Part shown: positions 1 to 11,243 of the stretch, one piece after another
Numbering within the stretch: the first letter of the stretch is position 1
Layout of the letters: each line of letters begins with the position of its first letter
NCBI GenBank assembly: GCA_029532415.1
Contig: JAQOTA010000060.1
Span: 3,844,001-3,908,000, forward strand
Length of the DNA stretch: 64,000 nucleotides
From: Marasmius tenuissimus
Taxonomy: Eukaryota > Basidiomycota > Agaricomycetes > Agaricales > Marasmiaceae
Reading direction: 5' to 3'
Program-made: the position numbers and the translations under genes
Notes under the pieces: model-generated
Told to the model about the DNA's origin: nothing
Databases searched by the model: none
Seen by the model: only the letters and a program-made list of their open reading frames with translations

Positions 1-243
1 CGCCCCGCGGACCTAAATATAGATGACCGAATATGGGAGTTCATAACCTCATTTTGGAATCATGATCCTTCGCTTCGGCCTACTGCCGCAGACGCTATTG
101 ACCGCATCCAACATCTAGCAAACTCGATGGGGCGAGGTAATATTCAAGATACGCCGGATTGGAGTTGGTTCGACGTGGAGAAGAAGCGTCGGGGGAATGT
201 GGAATATCCGCCCCTTGATCTGGAGCTGTTGTTTCAGATATGA
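1..243 (+). CDS. TKL kinase copy A, 3' end only (C-lobe terminus)
   Basis: The frame is open from base 1 to a TGA at 241-243 and runs off the left edge. It encodes the last 80 residues of a fungal TKL-type kinase: IWEFITSFWNHDPSLRPTAA is the usual C-lobe helix with the conserved Arg (SLRPTA), then a short tail ending DLELLFQI. The segment is nearly identical to the last exon of copy C (8152-8484), and similarity continues about 300 bp past both stop codons. A and C are therefore recent duplicates of the same gene and its 3' flank. The catalytic motifs lie outside the window, so activity cannot be judged. Confidence 0.85.
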   Translation, partial: RPADLNIDDRIWEFITSFWNHDPSLRPTAADAIDRIQHLANSMGRGNIQDTPDWSWFDVEKKRRGNVEYPPLDLELLFQI

Positions 244-3200
244 CTGTTAAACGTCGTGGACTTGGTCGCGGACTCGTATGATATTGAACTCTTCCAACAA
301 CTCTACGACAATCTCAATGCACGTTTCTTTCTGCTCTGATAGATCGCAGTGTACATTAAGATGACTGAAGGCAAGGTAAAGGTTGAATAACGGTGATGCG
401 ACGGCCAATTCAGGATCTTATTGAATGCAGAGCTGGACTTTGTTTTGATGTTGCAACCATAACAGATGTCGACATTGGAGTATTCTGCGATGTAACATTT
501 GACCCAGTTCGTCCGGCTTGTCAATTTCATCGGACTCAGAGAAACCTCCGTTGTTGGACCTCGAAGTCTTCCGAACAATTGGCCGTGGGCTTTGTCTAGT
601 CCAGTCCGGCGAATCAGAGCTGTCAGCCTCCTCGTGATACGGATGTCGTTGTATCATGACAAGTCTGGGGTACAAACATTCGGGGAAATAGTCGTGGAAA
701 CCACATTGTCATCGACTGGGAATAGGGCAGATCAAAGTTGAGTATCGCAATGGCAGTCCAGAACTTGTAGAGAAAGGCCCAGCGAGCTCAAACCCTCGAT
801 AACCTTCATTTAGCCAATAGCAATTTTTAGCTTTCGACTGACTGCGATAGTGAATAGACTCACCGGCGAGACGCGATGTTCGACTTATGAGGTTGGATAA
901 CAAATGCCTGCAAAAAGACAATAGGATCCGTTGGCGCCTTCAGAAGGCCAAAGAAGGATCGAAGCTGGCAACTTGAAAGGCTCCGCCTACTCCACCATCT
1001 CACTTCCGGGATTGAGATGGTATCTGGTAATTACCTTCGAGAAACGGCTGCAAGCGTCAATCAAATCATCTTCGCCAGTCGTTGTGGTTCTACTCAGTCG
1101 CATCAGACACTCGACTCAGGCGGCTCCTGCTGCTTACAGAGATTGTCAACGATCAAAATCGTCTCCCATGGGGTAGATGAAGGACCCTTCTCGGTCGATC
1201 ATGAGGGTGTAAGCTCAACCATCCGGAGCCAGTGCTTTCCTAGGTACTATTGACCAGTGAACATGTGCGTGATGGACTAATTGCGATGGCACAGATGGGC
1301 CGGAATCAGAGTTCTCGTTCGATTACATTAGCGACGTAAGCCTAGAGCGTGGGTTACTTGCTGTGCGTAAGACTGTTTCTTCGGAGTGTTAAGAGCTCCA
1401 CAAAGTTTTTGTTCGGCTTTGCGAGTACTAGTGATGATTTCGTCGCTTTTGCTCTCGGCAAGTTTGTGTAGCTTCATGCTTGATGCTCTGTGCAACGCCG
1501 TAAATAGGGTTTTCCTATCGCTACCGGTAGGCACAGCGGGGCGTGAGATGTTCAACTTGCGGATTCCGAGCGAATGCCGATAAGCACAATCCTTCAGTGC
1601 CTTCAGAAGGCCAATAAAGGGTACTGGTTGGTGACGGCCCACTTTCCCCTTTCTATCCTAGCATAGAAAAGAATTCAGTTAGCTTGAAGCACCGGTCCAG
1701 GCGTGGGTCACAAGCATGTTTTGCGAGTGTTCTTCCTATTCAAGGACAGCATATCTCGGTAATGGGCGGTCATATCGAACGACGTGTCTGTTCAGTAAAT
1801 CAGAATACGCGGAACATCAATGTATTCGACCACTCGCACTCACGGAGCTTTCCAACCAGTCACCATCAAGTATGTTCTACATCTCCCAGATTAGACAGAT
1901 GTACTCTTCGTGGCTGATCACGGCTCGGGGTCACTTCGAAGACGAAAGGCTAAAGCAGCCTCGATCAACCGGTAACCGGCGTACCGACTGACAGGCGTAG
2001 ACTGGCAAGCCAATGAAAGCCGGCCAAGGGGGATTATAATCGACTGAATCAGAAAGTCCGTGTAACTTCTAGTGAGTACGACAGCGGTGAGTGACCAGAG
2101 ATTGAGCCACTGCCATGAGTCTTGAGGCGCAGGGAACGGTTCTAGAGAGTGAAGATGCTTGCGATTTTTTTGCGCGGGTTTGGGGCACCAAAAGTAATCT
2201 TGCTGAACCCTACTCTCGAAAGTTATCCGCAGCGAGTTCAAGGAAGGACGAGGGTGTATGAGCTGGAAAATAGAATCGGCCGCAGCGAGATCTGTATGCA
2301 TCGAAGGTTGTGGTTCTCCTGTGGTTTTTTCAGAATGAAAGATAATCAAAAATTCAGGGAGATGTCGGTTAGGCAATAACAAGGAGATGTGAGTGAAAAA
2401 TGCCACCCAATTGCGAAAAGGGTGGTCGTTCAAGTTGAAGGTGCGGGCCTTTCAGCGGCATGATTTGCTGAAAACGTGGGAACGTTTCTAAAACAGGAAG
2501 GCCTGAATAAGCAGTACCGCCACGCCGGACCCGATGATCGCGGCCCCGACCGCCTTCGATGCATACTTACCGTCATCACTCTCGACGACGAGGAAGACAA
2601 GGATGCAACAACGTTTTGCAGGATGCTCGCCGTCAAAAACGCACACCCTGTGGTACAATTTGGGTCGAGAAGTGAACCGACGGTCTGGGTAGTTTCCGTC
2701 ATCATGATTCATGACTTCTTCACAATCATCATCACCTTTCACCTTTCGCTCTGACGACCGAACTGAGCTGCCCGACATTGATGGAGTCTGCTGCAAAGCT
2801 ATAGGTACTCTTTCCACCACACAACACGTGTCTAGCTGATTTCATACCTTCGTCTTCACAGAAATATATTCTCTGTCGTCGCTCGAGTTGGATTGGCGGC
2901 CATGTATGGTGGATAGCAAGATTGCTTTCAGAGCCTTAGCGAGGCTATTGGTGCGCTGTTGGACGTTATTTGTAGATCTTCATCCAATGCTAATCTCATC
3001 CTTCATACCTCCAGATACAGATACTAAGTCGGAACCCGTCGACAAAAGGGACCTCGCATCATCGTTTAGTAGATCACTCGCAACTAGCAATCTTAGGATG
3101 GTTACATGACACCACCCAATCTTCACGAACAGCTACTCTTCACCGTTACTGCGAACCTCGTCGGCGAACAAACCATGAATTGCTCGGCCATTACCCATTC

Positions 3201-3600
3201 ATGTAGGAGCGATGGATGTGAGACCACCACGAATGTCGATGAATTTTCGGGTGAGTGGAACCCCCGACTTTCTCGCTTTTCTAACTCTAACATGGGCACC
3301 TTGCCAGCCTGGTTTCAGACGGTTTCTCAGGGCTCCTCAAATTTTCTCGGCCCTACTACCAGGCACATCGGAGATCCTTTCCTATAATCAGCTCGCTTGT
3401 TCCTCACCAACGCGGAATGCTCTCGTCTAGCGTTTTCTCTTGGGCTTTCTCCCGAGTTGCCAGCTCACATCCTCTCCACTTGTGAGGGGACTCAGCATCG
3501 TCTCAACATAGCTCCCCGCCCCTCCCTCCCTGTTGGACAGTTTGGATCATCATCGCAGTGGCCACTGCATGCTGCCAATTAACCAACGACTGGAGGCAGG
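244..3600. other. Intergenic region with duplicated kinase flank; no confident gene
   Basis: Bases 244-540 match the 3' flank of kinase copy C (8485-8770). A short motif, CCTTCAGAAGGCCAA, occurs at about 938 and 1602 inside two loosely similar stretches. The longest open frames (for example 1918-2433 minus, 171 aa, and 2488-2820 minus, 110 aa with a hydrophobic C-terminal stretch) have no recognisable domain. No open frame is convincingly coding. The region may hold further decayed duplicates. Confidence 0.5.
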
Positions 3601-3604
3601 TCGT

Positions 3605-5084
3605 CTGACGAGAGAAGCGTGGCCTCAGGTCCATCGTTGTGGATCTCGGAAGTAAGGATACGATGCTCAAAGACGCGAGGGGCTCTTTTTGAACAGTAAA
3701 TTGAACACAAAAAGTGGTACACCGGATGAGGAATCCCGTTACGACGAAAGTATCTCCTGGTGAGTCACCTACCCACTTTGAATTTCCGGCGACTACTAAA
3801 ATCAACCTATAGTACGGTGCTCCAGAAAGCAGAACTACCTCGCTCATTCACAGTCTTGCTTGCTGGTGAACTTGAGCTTGTAGTGTAATATGTCCCTTTC
3901 CGGCATTGGGTTGGACTCGTTGATCGCATCGAGTCTGTGAGATGTCATTTTGGTTCACACTGGGGTGTTGGATGTTGAAACTCGCATTTCTCTCTTCTAG
4001 CGTCAGTCCTAGTGGGTCTCCCCAATGCACACGACGGCAATAGCGCCCAAGAAGGTCGCATTTTGTTCACCGTAACGAACAAGGCACTCTTCGCTGGACC
4101 CCGTACTCTGTCGGCCTGGACGAATGGGCCTACACGTCGAGTCCAAACTCGCTAGTCAATACCAAGCCAAGGAGATCTTCAAGCGGATCTACAACCTCAA
4201 CAACGATGCTCACGAGGACAAAGAGGATGATGATGAGAGGAAGGACAAGAGAAAGGGGGAGGCAAAGGTTACCTCCCCATCGAGTCGGTGAGTTGTCTTT
4301 TTCGTTCGTGTCGGAGTATTGGATGCTGATGCTCGCATTCCGCTCTTCCAGTGTCAGTCTGAGTGGCCTCCTCCACGCTCTCGACGGCATCAGCGCCCAA
4401 GAAGGTCGTATCTTGTTCGCCACGACGAACAAGTACTCTTCGTTGGACCCTGCTCTCTGTCGACCTGGACGAATGGACGCACACATCGAGTTCAAACTCG
4501 CCAGTCGGTACCAGGCCAAGGAGCTGTTCAAGCGGTTCTACAACCGGGCCGACGACGACGCTCACGAGGACGACGAGGAGGTCGAGGAGAAGACGAAACG
4601 ACCTACCAAGAAATCCTCCGGCAGCGATAGCGAAAAACCCGTCGACGATTCCGGGTACAACACCTCCGACTCGAACGAATCCTCTCCACCGTTACCTGCT
4701 TCCTCCGATTCCTCTCCGTCCATAAGCGTGACTGGCTCGACACACTAGTCTCGCCATACCTCTGGACCTAGACTGTCCAAGAGCCGACTCGAGAAGCTCG
4801 CTGCGGAGTTTGCTGAGGCGATTCCGGAACGGGAAATTTCGATGGCTAGTCTTCAAGGGTACTTGATGGTGTATAAGATTAGGCCGGAGAACGCGGTTAA
4901 GGATGTGCCGGCGTGGGTGGAGGGTGAGGTGAAGGAACGGCGAGAGAAGGAGAGGAAGAGGCAGGAGAGGGCTGAGAGGAGACGGAAGCAGGCAGAAGAA
5001 CGAGAGAAGAATAAGGGAAAGGAGGCATCCGAGAAGGTTGTGGTGGAGACTAAGGTTGAGGGAGATGCGCCGACTACCTCGTGA
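3605..5084 (+). pseudogene. Decayed BCS1-like AAA ATPase with a tandemly duplicated exon
   Basis: BCS1-type proteins are AAA ATPases, best known as mitochondrial complex III chaperones. They are heavily duplicated in Agaricomycetes. Here the family order is visible but broken. RSIVVDLGSKDTMLKDARG-like sequence sits near 3630. A degenerate Walker A (YGAPESRTTSLIHSLA instead of GxxGxGKT) sits near 3815. A first, frameshifted and stop-containing copy of the sensor-1/arginine-finger exon covers 4000-4230. A second, open copy follows the intron at 4290-4350 (SLSGLLHALDG, FATTNKYSSLDPALCRPGRMD, FKRFY). The C-terminal part (LEKLAAEFAEAIPEREISMASLQGY, abbreviated here by its positions 4788-4860, then a basic, Glu/Arg-rich tail) continues in the same frame but after an in-frame TAG at 4746-4748. 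Two exon copies, frameshifts, a lost Walker A and the nonsense codon make a functional product unlikely. Confidence 0.8.
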
Positions 5085-5476
5085 TCTCGTCAAACGCGTG
5101 GACTTTTCTTTCGATGTTAAGTACGATATCATAGTCTTGACGTGCAACCTTCTTTTACGGAGCTGGGCTTTGGTAGACAAGGTATAGTAGGACCATCCTA
5201 CGATCATTCTAGAAACGCGATTTTCTTGTCACTTGTTCGACCCATGTACAATCTACTAGCCGTCAGGGATGCATGGGTTGGCTGCTTGAGGGCTGGTCAG
5301 AATGCGTCCTCACAAGTACACGGTAGTTGACCGGCTGGTGGCAAACGCTGCTTCTTCGTTCCCACATTCTATTCTGATTCATATTCTTCATGACACAACT
5401 TTCGTTGATGAGGACAGACACAGCAATTCCTCATTAACCCCGACGACGACCTTCGTCCATTGTAACCGATCTTGCA

Positions 5477-7194
5477 ATGATGGATGGTCTTGAAGACGCG
5501 CAACGGTTGGTTCAAGATGTGCTCAACCGCGACGACACAGTCAAATATCACAAAATCATCGAAACCGAAGGCGACGATGCCCAAAAGTGTTTGGACTTGC
5601 TGCAGGTGGTGAGTGATCCAGAATGATAAGCATGAGTTACTCGATCCTGACCACTGGATGGGATCGCAGCTTGCGGAACAACCTAACACTACAACTGAGC
5701 TCCAAGCTTCAACACTCAAGATGATGTTATGTCTATCGAAGCGTTCTGGCATGTATCCAAAATGCCTCATCGTCAAGAACGTGAAGAGGCTCCCAGGGCG
5801 CCCAGTTGGGGGCGGTGGATTTGGAGATGTGTATAAGGGAGTGATAGGGGAACAGACGGTCTGCTTGAAGTTGCCGAGAATCTTTGAGGATACCGAGGAT
5901 CCTGACGCCGACAAGTTGATAAAGGTGCTCTCTACACACGCCAGTAACACGCCTGGATCCGAAGAAATGCTTACAACTAGGGCAGGAATATATGCGGGAA
6001 GCTATCGTATGGAGGCAGTTAAACCATCTCAATCTTGTGCCATTCATAGGGGTGTACTACCTTGACGACGAGGCCCCCAATCAACTATGCTTGATCTCGC
6101 CGTGGATGGATCGTGGCGACTTGACGCGCTATCTCAAGAGCGCTCAAAAACAGAACGCTGACGTTGATCGTCTACTGCTGGTATGGCTACTTCCACCGGC
6201 CATGTTCCTCCCGGGTTCCTCTCTAACCTCTCGTACCTAGGCTTACGACGTTGCTGCAGGTCTCTCATATCTGCATAGCAAGAAAATCGTCCATGGAGAT
6301 TTAAAAGGTGTATGTAAATTGTTGACATCTCTACATTCTTCCGGTCCTGATCTGTGCCGCCCAGCTAAACGTTTTGATAAACGCAGACGAAAGGGCACTT
6401 ATCGGAGACTTCGGACTATTGCGTGTCGTAGAAACCCATACACCTGGGCTGTTCAACTCCACGATCGGTGCGAAGGGGACAATACGCTGGCAATCACCAG
6501 AGCTTCTGAAGTCAGATCCACCCTGTCGTACGTCAGAGAGGAGTGACGTCTATGCGTATGCTGGCGTCTGCTATAAAGTGCGTTTTCTGTATAGCTCTAT
6601 GGTGTGGCTCCCTCCTGACTAGTCACAGCTCTCCAGATCTTCACTGGAAAACAACCATTCTACAAACTTCACGACATGGCCATCTTCGATGCAGTTGTGA
6701 ACCGCAAGGAGCGTCCAGACCGTCCAGAAGAGGCTAGGGAGCTCAGCGATTCGATATGGGAGATCATGTTGTCATGCTGGCAGTACGATCAACATCTTCG
6801 GCCTTCTGTGGGCGATGTATTTGCGCGCATAGGTGAATTGAAGGGTCCGAAGACAGGAGCTACCGTACGAACACGATATGCACCTGCTCTGAGCTCCTCG
6901 AGCCACGCTCAGATATGGCTCGACGTCAAACGTCCTCCCATCGATACTGCCGTGTTCCATCGTCTGCTGTCGCAACGAAAAATTAGTACACCCTCCGCTC
7001 ATGGCCCAGACAATACAGAAGTAGTTTACTATTACCTACCCTCAAGCCACTCTCGCTTATTATGCTCCAGATGCCACTTGACGGTACGATGGAACAGATA
7101 TACGCTATTCTTCAAAACGAAGAAAAGTGCCAAAAAGTATTGGGGGCAAGGGACAACGAAGCCCAGAGATATCTCGACCTATTTTACGCGGTGA
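5477..7194 (+). CDS. TKL-type protein kinase copy B
   Basis: Predicted protein kinase with the kinase fold of the agaricomycete TKL expansion; substrate unknown. Exons as read: 5477-5608, 5670-5924, 5986-6180, 6241-6309, 6365-6577, 6637-7194. Exon lengths 69 and 213 match copies D and E exactly. A conserved N-terminal helix region (AQRLVQ...KIIETEGDDAQKCLDLLQ) precedes the kinase. Visible motifs: glycine loop GGGGFGDVYKG, lysine in VCLKL, catalytic loop HGDLKG followed by N in LNVLI after an intron, DFG in IGDFGLLR, and SPELL for APE. HGD rather than HRD is usual in this fungal family. The start could be 5477 or 5480 (two adjacent ATGs). The last exon stays open into the first exon of copy C, so the annotated 3' end overlaps that gene by about 130 bp and may be wrong; a missed terminal intron is possible. 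Confidence 0.82.
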
Positions 7195-8484
7195 GGACCA
7201 TGAGTATATCCTGCGTCGCGCGAGTCCTGAACGGTGATTTATAGCTGCTGGATTATCCTGGGATCTCAAGTCAATCACAATGGACCATACTCAACCTCGT
7301 ACTTCGCCTTTCGAAGAGATCAGGGATGCATCCGGAGTGCTCAACGCTACCAAATGTCACGAGGTCAAGTGAGCATCCAGTTGCAAGAAGCGACTTCGCG
7401 GACATTTGGAAGGGAGTCTATAAGGGGGATGTTGTGTGTTTGAAGGTCAAGAGATTCGGCTCAGGACCGGGTACAGGAGAATTGGTCAAGGTTCGAGGGT
7501 CGGGCTTCTGCAACCCACTTGAGCTAAATGTGATCCAGGAGTTTGTCCTAGAAGGGATTATTTGGCGTCAACTCCGGCATCCCAATCTTCTGCCATTCAT
7601 AGGAATATTTCGTGAAGAGGACCGAATGTGTACGATCTCGCCGTGGATGGAAAGGGGCGATCTCTTTCGGTTTCTCAGGTCTGCTCCCAGAAATCACATC
7701 GACCACTTGTCCCTGGTAGATAAATTTCCGACTCTTAGCGACTAAAGGTCTGACGGTATTCTAGGCAACCGGTGTAGCATCTGGCATTGCCTATCTTCAT
7801 GAGGCGAACATTGGTCACGGCAATTTGAAAGGAGTAAGCCGACGTATCCCTATGCATTGTGCGTTATATATCGTTGACTGATGGCTGGATCTGGCCGTTC
7901 TTCGCGATAGGCCAACATCCTCATCACCCCTGACCTCAAAGCATGCATAGATTTTGTATCAGCAATTCCGACTGGCTACTCCCAGGGCACAATCCGATGG
8001 ACGGCGCCAGAGCTACTAGGCCCAGAACCTCGCCGTGTGCCCACACAGAGCGATATGTATGCTTACGGTTGCGTTTGTTACCAGGCACGTTGTAACGTTA
8101 CCTTTCTCGGGCTTACAAGGTATCAACTGATGGAGCCGGACCATACCCTAGATCTTCACGGGGCGTACTCCATTCTACGATCTATCCGATGGTGCAGTCT
8201 TACTGGCGGTAATTGTTAAGCACCAGCATCCTTCCCGCCCCGCAGACGCAGACCCAATACTAGATGACGCGATATGGGAGTTCATAGCCTCATTTTGGAA
8301 TCACGATCCTTCGCTTTGGCCTACAGCTGCGGACGCTCTTGACCGCATCCAACATCTAGCAAACTCGAGGGGGAGAGGTGATATTCAGGCCGCGCCGGAT
8401 TGGAGCTGGTTCGACGTGGAGAAGAAGCGTCGGGAGAACGTGGAATACCCGCTCCCTGATCTGGAGCTGTTATATCAGATATGA
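7062..8484 (+). CDS. Pseudokinase of the TKL family, copy C
   Basis: Exons: 7062-7190, 7245-7490, 7539-7715, 7765-7833, 7911-8084, 8152-8484, keeping the intron positions and phases of copies B and D. The reading frame is intact, but the catalytic motifs are lost one by one. The glycine loop reads VARSDFADIWKG with no glycines. The catalytic aspartate is Asn (HGNLKG). DFG is DFV. The activation-loop exon is 39 bp (13 codons) shorter than in the paralogues. VCLKV, the HPNLLPF helix region, TAPELL and the C-lobe are preserved. An open frame with specific active-site losses suggests a pseudokinase with a binding or scaffold role, although early decay is also possible. The intron after TGTTACCAG begins GC (gcacgt). 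Confidence 0.82.
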
Positions 8485-9060
8485 CTGTTGAACGTTGTGG
8501 ACTTGGACGCGGACTCGTATGATATTGGACTCTTCCGATTTTATGACAGACTCGATGTACGATCCTTTCTGCGACGGAGTTGGACTCTGATAGACAGAGA
8601 AAAGGTTGAAGGAGGTGGTGGTCACTTCAGGAGATCATTAAATGCAGAATTGAACTCTGTTTCGAGGTTACACCCATTTGAATGGATATTGACACTGTAA
8701 TACTTCGCGAATTATACTAACGTTCGACCCAACTGTCTGACTTGTCAATGACATCGGGCTCAGAGAGGCATCACCTGATGGCTTGAGGGCCGGTCAAAAC
8801 ACGTCCACAATTCAAAGGTCTGGTGCCATCGGTACCTCGATGATCGGGATTCGGAACCAGTGGCCTACTTGCACTCTCCCACATCAGTCCCACATTCTTT
8901 TCTCATCATACCCTACAGCATCATAGCTTTCATCGACGAAAACAGTCAAATTACTGTCGACAGATTTAAATGGTCCCCGTAAGTATAAAGCTTACAGCAC
9001 GTTCTTACCCAGGCAACGTGAGTCCTCGTTAACCCCCCACTTTTCACATCGCACATCGCA
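8485..9060. other. Intergenic: duplicated 3' flank and shared kinase promoter block
   Basis: Positions 8485-8770 repeat the 244-540 flank of copy A. A block near 8781 (GCTTGAGGGCCGGTCA) resembles sequence upstream of copy B near 5285, so a promoter segment seems to have been duplicated with the genes. AGTATAAAGC near 8980 could be a TATA-like element 80 bp upstream of the copy D start. Confidence 0.45.
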
Positions 9061-11243
9061 ATGAATTTATGGGAACTTCACAGCACATGGACGGGTAGCA
9101 TACCCACAGACGATCTCGAAAACGCACAACGGGTGGTTCAGGGCGCGCTCGACGATGAACACAAATATCGGAAGATTATCGAGACCAAAGGCGACCATGC
9201 GCAGAAATGTTTGGATTTACTGCAAGCGGTGTGTGGAGATATGCATGATTTGCTCGATCTTGATGACCGAACGGAACCTCAGATTGCGGAGCGGTCTACT
9301 ATCACAGCACAGTTGCAATCTTCAATACTCAAGATGATCCTGCGCCTATCAAAGCGTTCCGGGCTTTGTCCGACTTCTCTCGTAATTAAGAATGTGAAGA
9401 AACAAGGAAGACGGGTCGGATGGGGTGCTTTCGGGGACGTATGGAAAGGGAAAATTGGGGAGGACACACTAGTATGCTTGAAGGTGGTGAGAATCCATTC
9501 TGGGTCTGATGCGGAGAAGTTGGTCAAGGCATGCTTTGATTCTTCATTCACGCTTGCTCTACTCACAAAGGGACTAGGACTACATGCGAGAAGCCATTGT
9601 ATGGAAGCATCTGAGGCATCCTAACCTCTTACCTTTCTTGGGGGTGTATTATCTCGATGAGGATCGAGAAGACATATGTTTAGTCTCGCCGTGGATGGAC
9701 AAGGGCGATCTTCATCATTATCTTAAGAAAACTCCAAGAGACGCCGTCGACCACCTATCATTGGTATGAGTACACATTATGTCCCCGTTCTTTTACTTAC
9801 GATTTATATGCGGACAGGCATATGACATTGCTGCAGGCCTCGCATATCTACACAGTAAAAAGATCGTTCATGGGGACTTGAAGGGTGTAAGTACCTTCAC
9901 AGGCTTCCCAGACTTCCCAGACTCAATCGCTCAATCGCTTCACCAGGTTAATGTCTTGATAAAAGTAGATGGAAGTGCGTCTATCGGAGATTTTGGACTG
10001 TCGCGTATTGCGGAAAGTCATACTACTAGATTCACCGCCTCTACGAGTCGTCCTAAAGGAACGACGCGCTGGATTTCGCCTGAGCTTTTGGACCCGAAAT
10101 CAGTCAGCATGACATCAAAGAGCAGTGACATCTACGCCTATGGTTGCGTTTGTTATGAGGTGTGTATCCTATATCGAATTCTAGCCATATGATCAACTAA
10201 TCTCTTCCAAGATTTTTGCCGGAAATGTTCCGTTTTACAACTTGTTGCACGACGCCGCTGTGATCCTCGCCGTCGTAGTTGATAAGCAGCACCCAGATCG
10301 GCCCGTGAATGTCCCTGAACTCACCGACCCTATGTGGGAGATCATGGTGTCGTGCTGGCAGCACGATCAGCATCTTCGACCTTCGTCCGCTGAAGTACTC
10401 GCACGCATCGGTGGAATAGAGAGTCCCAAGACAGGTGCTGTGGTACAACTACGTCCAGCACTCTATTGGGACTCATTAAGTCGCATGCCGATGTGGCCCA
10501 ACGTCAAGTATCCCTCGATCGATACTGGTGTGTTTGATTATGTGTCCGGGGAGAAGGATTTTGGGCAAGCAGTTGCGAACTCTGTACCACCCTCAGGTCA
10601 ATTCCATCTCCACCCTTGGCTGGACGCCCAGAATTGGAGTGACGACTTTCTCTTTCTTCTCTCCTCCCATGAATTCAACCCACAGATGGTCCAATCACGT
10701 TTCATAAATTCCGATGGCTCGGTTGGTGAAATTTCACGGACGAAACCCCCACCCATGGATCGGATGTTACAGCCAGCCACCTTACCCGGATTGACGAGGT
10801 TGCGAGTTATCTGTGATCTCGTCCCTAGATGGCCAATCGACATTCCTTATAAGCAAGAGGTGGGCCCGATGGAGAATCCTGGCCCGAGTGCTTTCCGGCC
10901 TGATCCACTCGCTGGTCATGGAGGCGCTCCACCCATAACTTTTCGGGACATTTTGTTGTGTATCCATCGGGTTTTGCATACGAGGATCTCTCATGCTGAC
11001 TGGGCACAGCTGACTCCCGCGGAACAAGGTCATGTTTCTGCTGCGTATGCGAATCGGTGTAGGGCTGCCGCTCATGCGGGCGCGCCGGTTGGGACTAGTG
11101 GGGCCGACCGTGCTAGTGTTGAGCAGGCTGAGATGAACCAGGGTGTGAAGAAGGTCGATTTCCTGCTCGAAAAGGTGTGGTTTAGAGGGTGTAGGGTGGA
11201 TTGGGTAGAAGGTGTCCTGAAGTTGATGGTTGGGCAGAAATGA
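9061..11243 (+). CDS. TKL-type kinase fused to a C-terminal DUF6699-like domain, copy D
   Basis: Exons as read: 9061-9228, 9283-9528, 9578-9763, 9818-9886, 9947-10159, 10212-11243. N-terminal family helix (LENAQRVVQGALDDEHKYRK), then a complete-looking kinase: GWGAFGDVWKG, VCLKV, HGDLKG + VNVLI, GDFGLSR, SPELL, and C-lobe HLRPSSAEVL. Unlike the other copies, the last exon continues for more than 220 residues after GVFDYV. That tail has the layout of the agaricomycete DUF6699 domain: HPWLDAQNW, LTRLRVICDLVPRWPIDI, PPITFRDILLCIHRVLH, and QGVKKVDFLLEKVWFRG near the end. DUF6699 has no known function. The gene appears to be a genuine kinase-DUF6699 fusion in one continuous exon. The second intron starts with GC (gcatgc) rather than GT. 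Confidence 0.85.

Noticed and set aside
1918..2433. 171-aa minus-strand open frame
   Set aside because: No recognisable domain, no splice or promoter context, and a composition like random translation.
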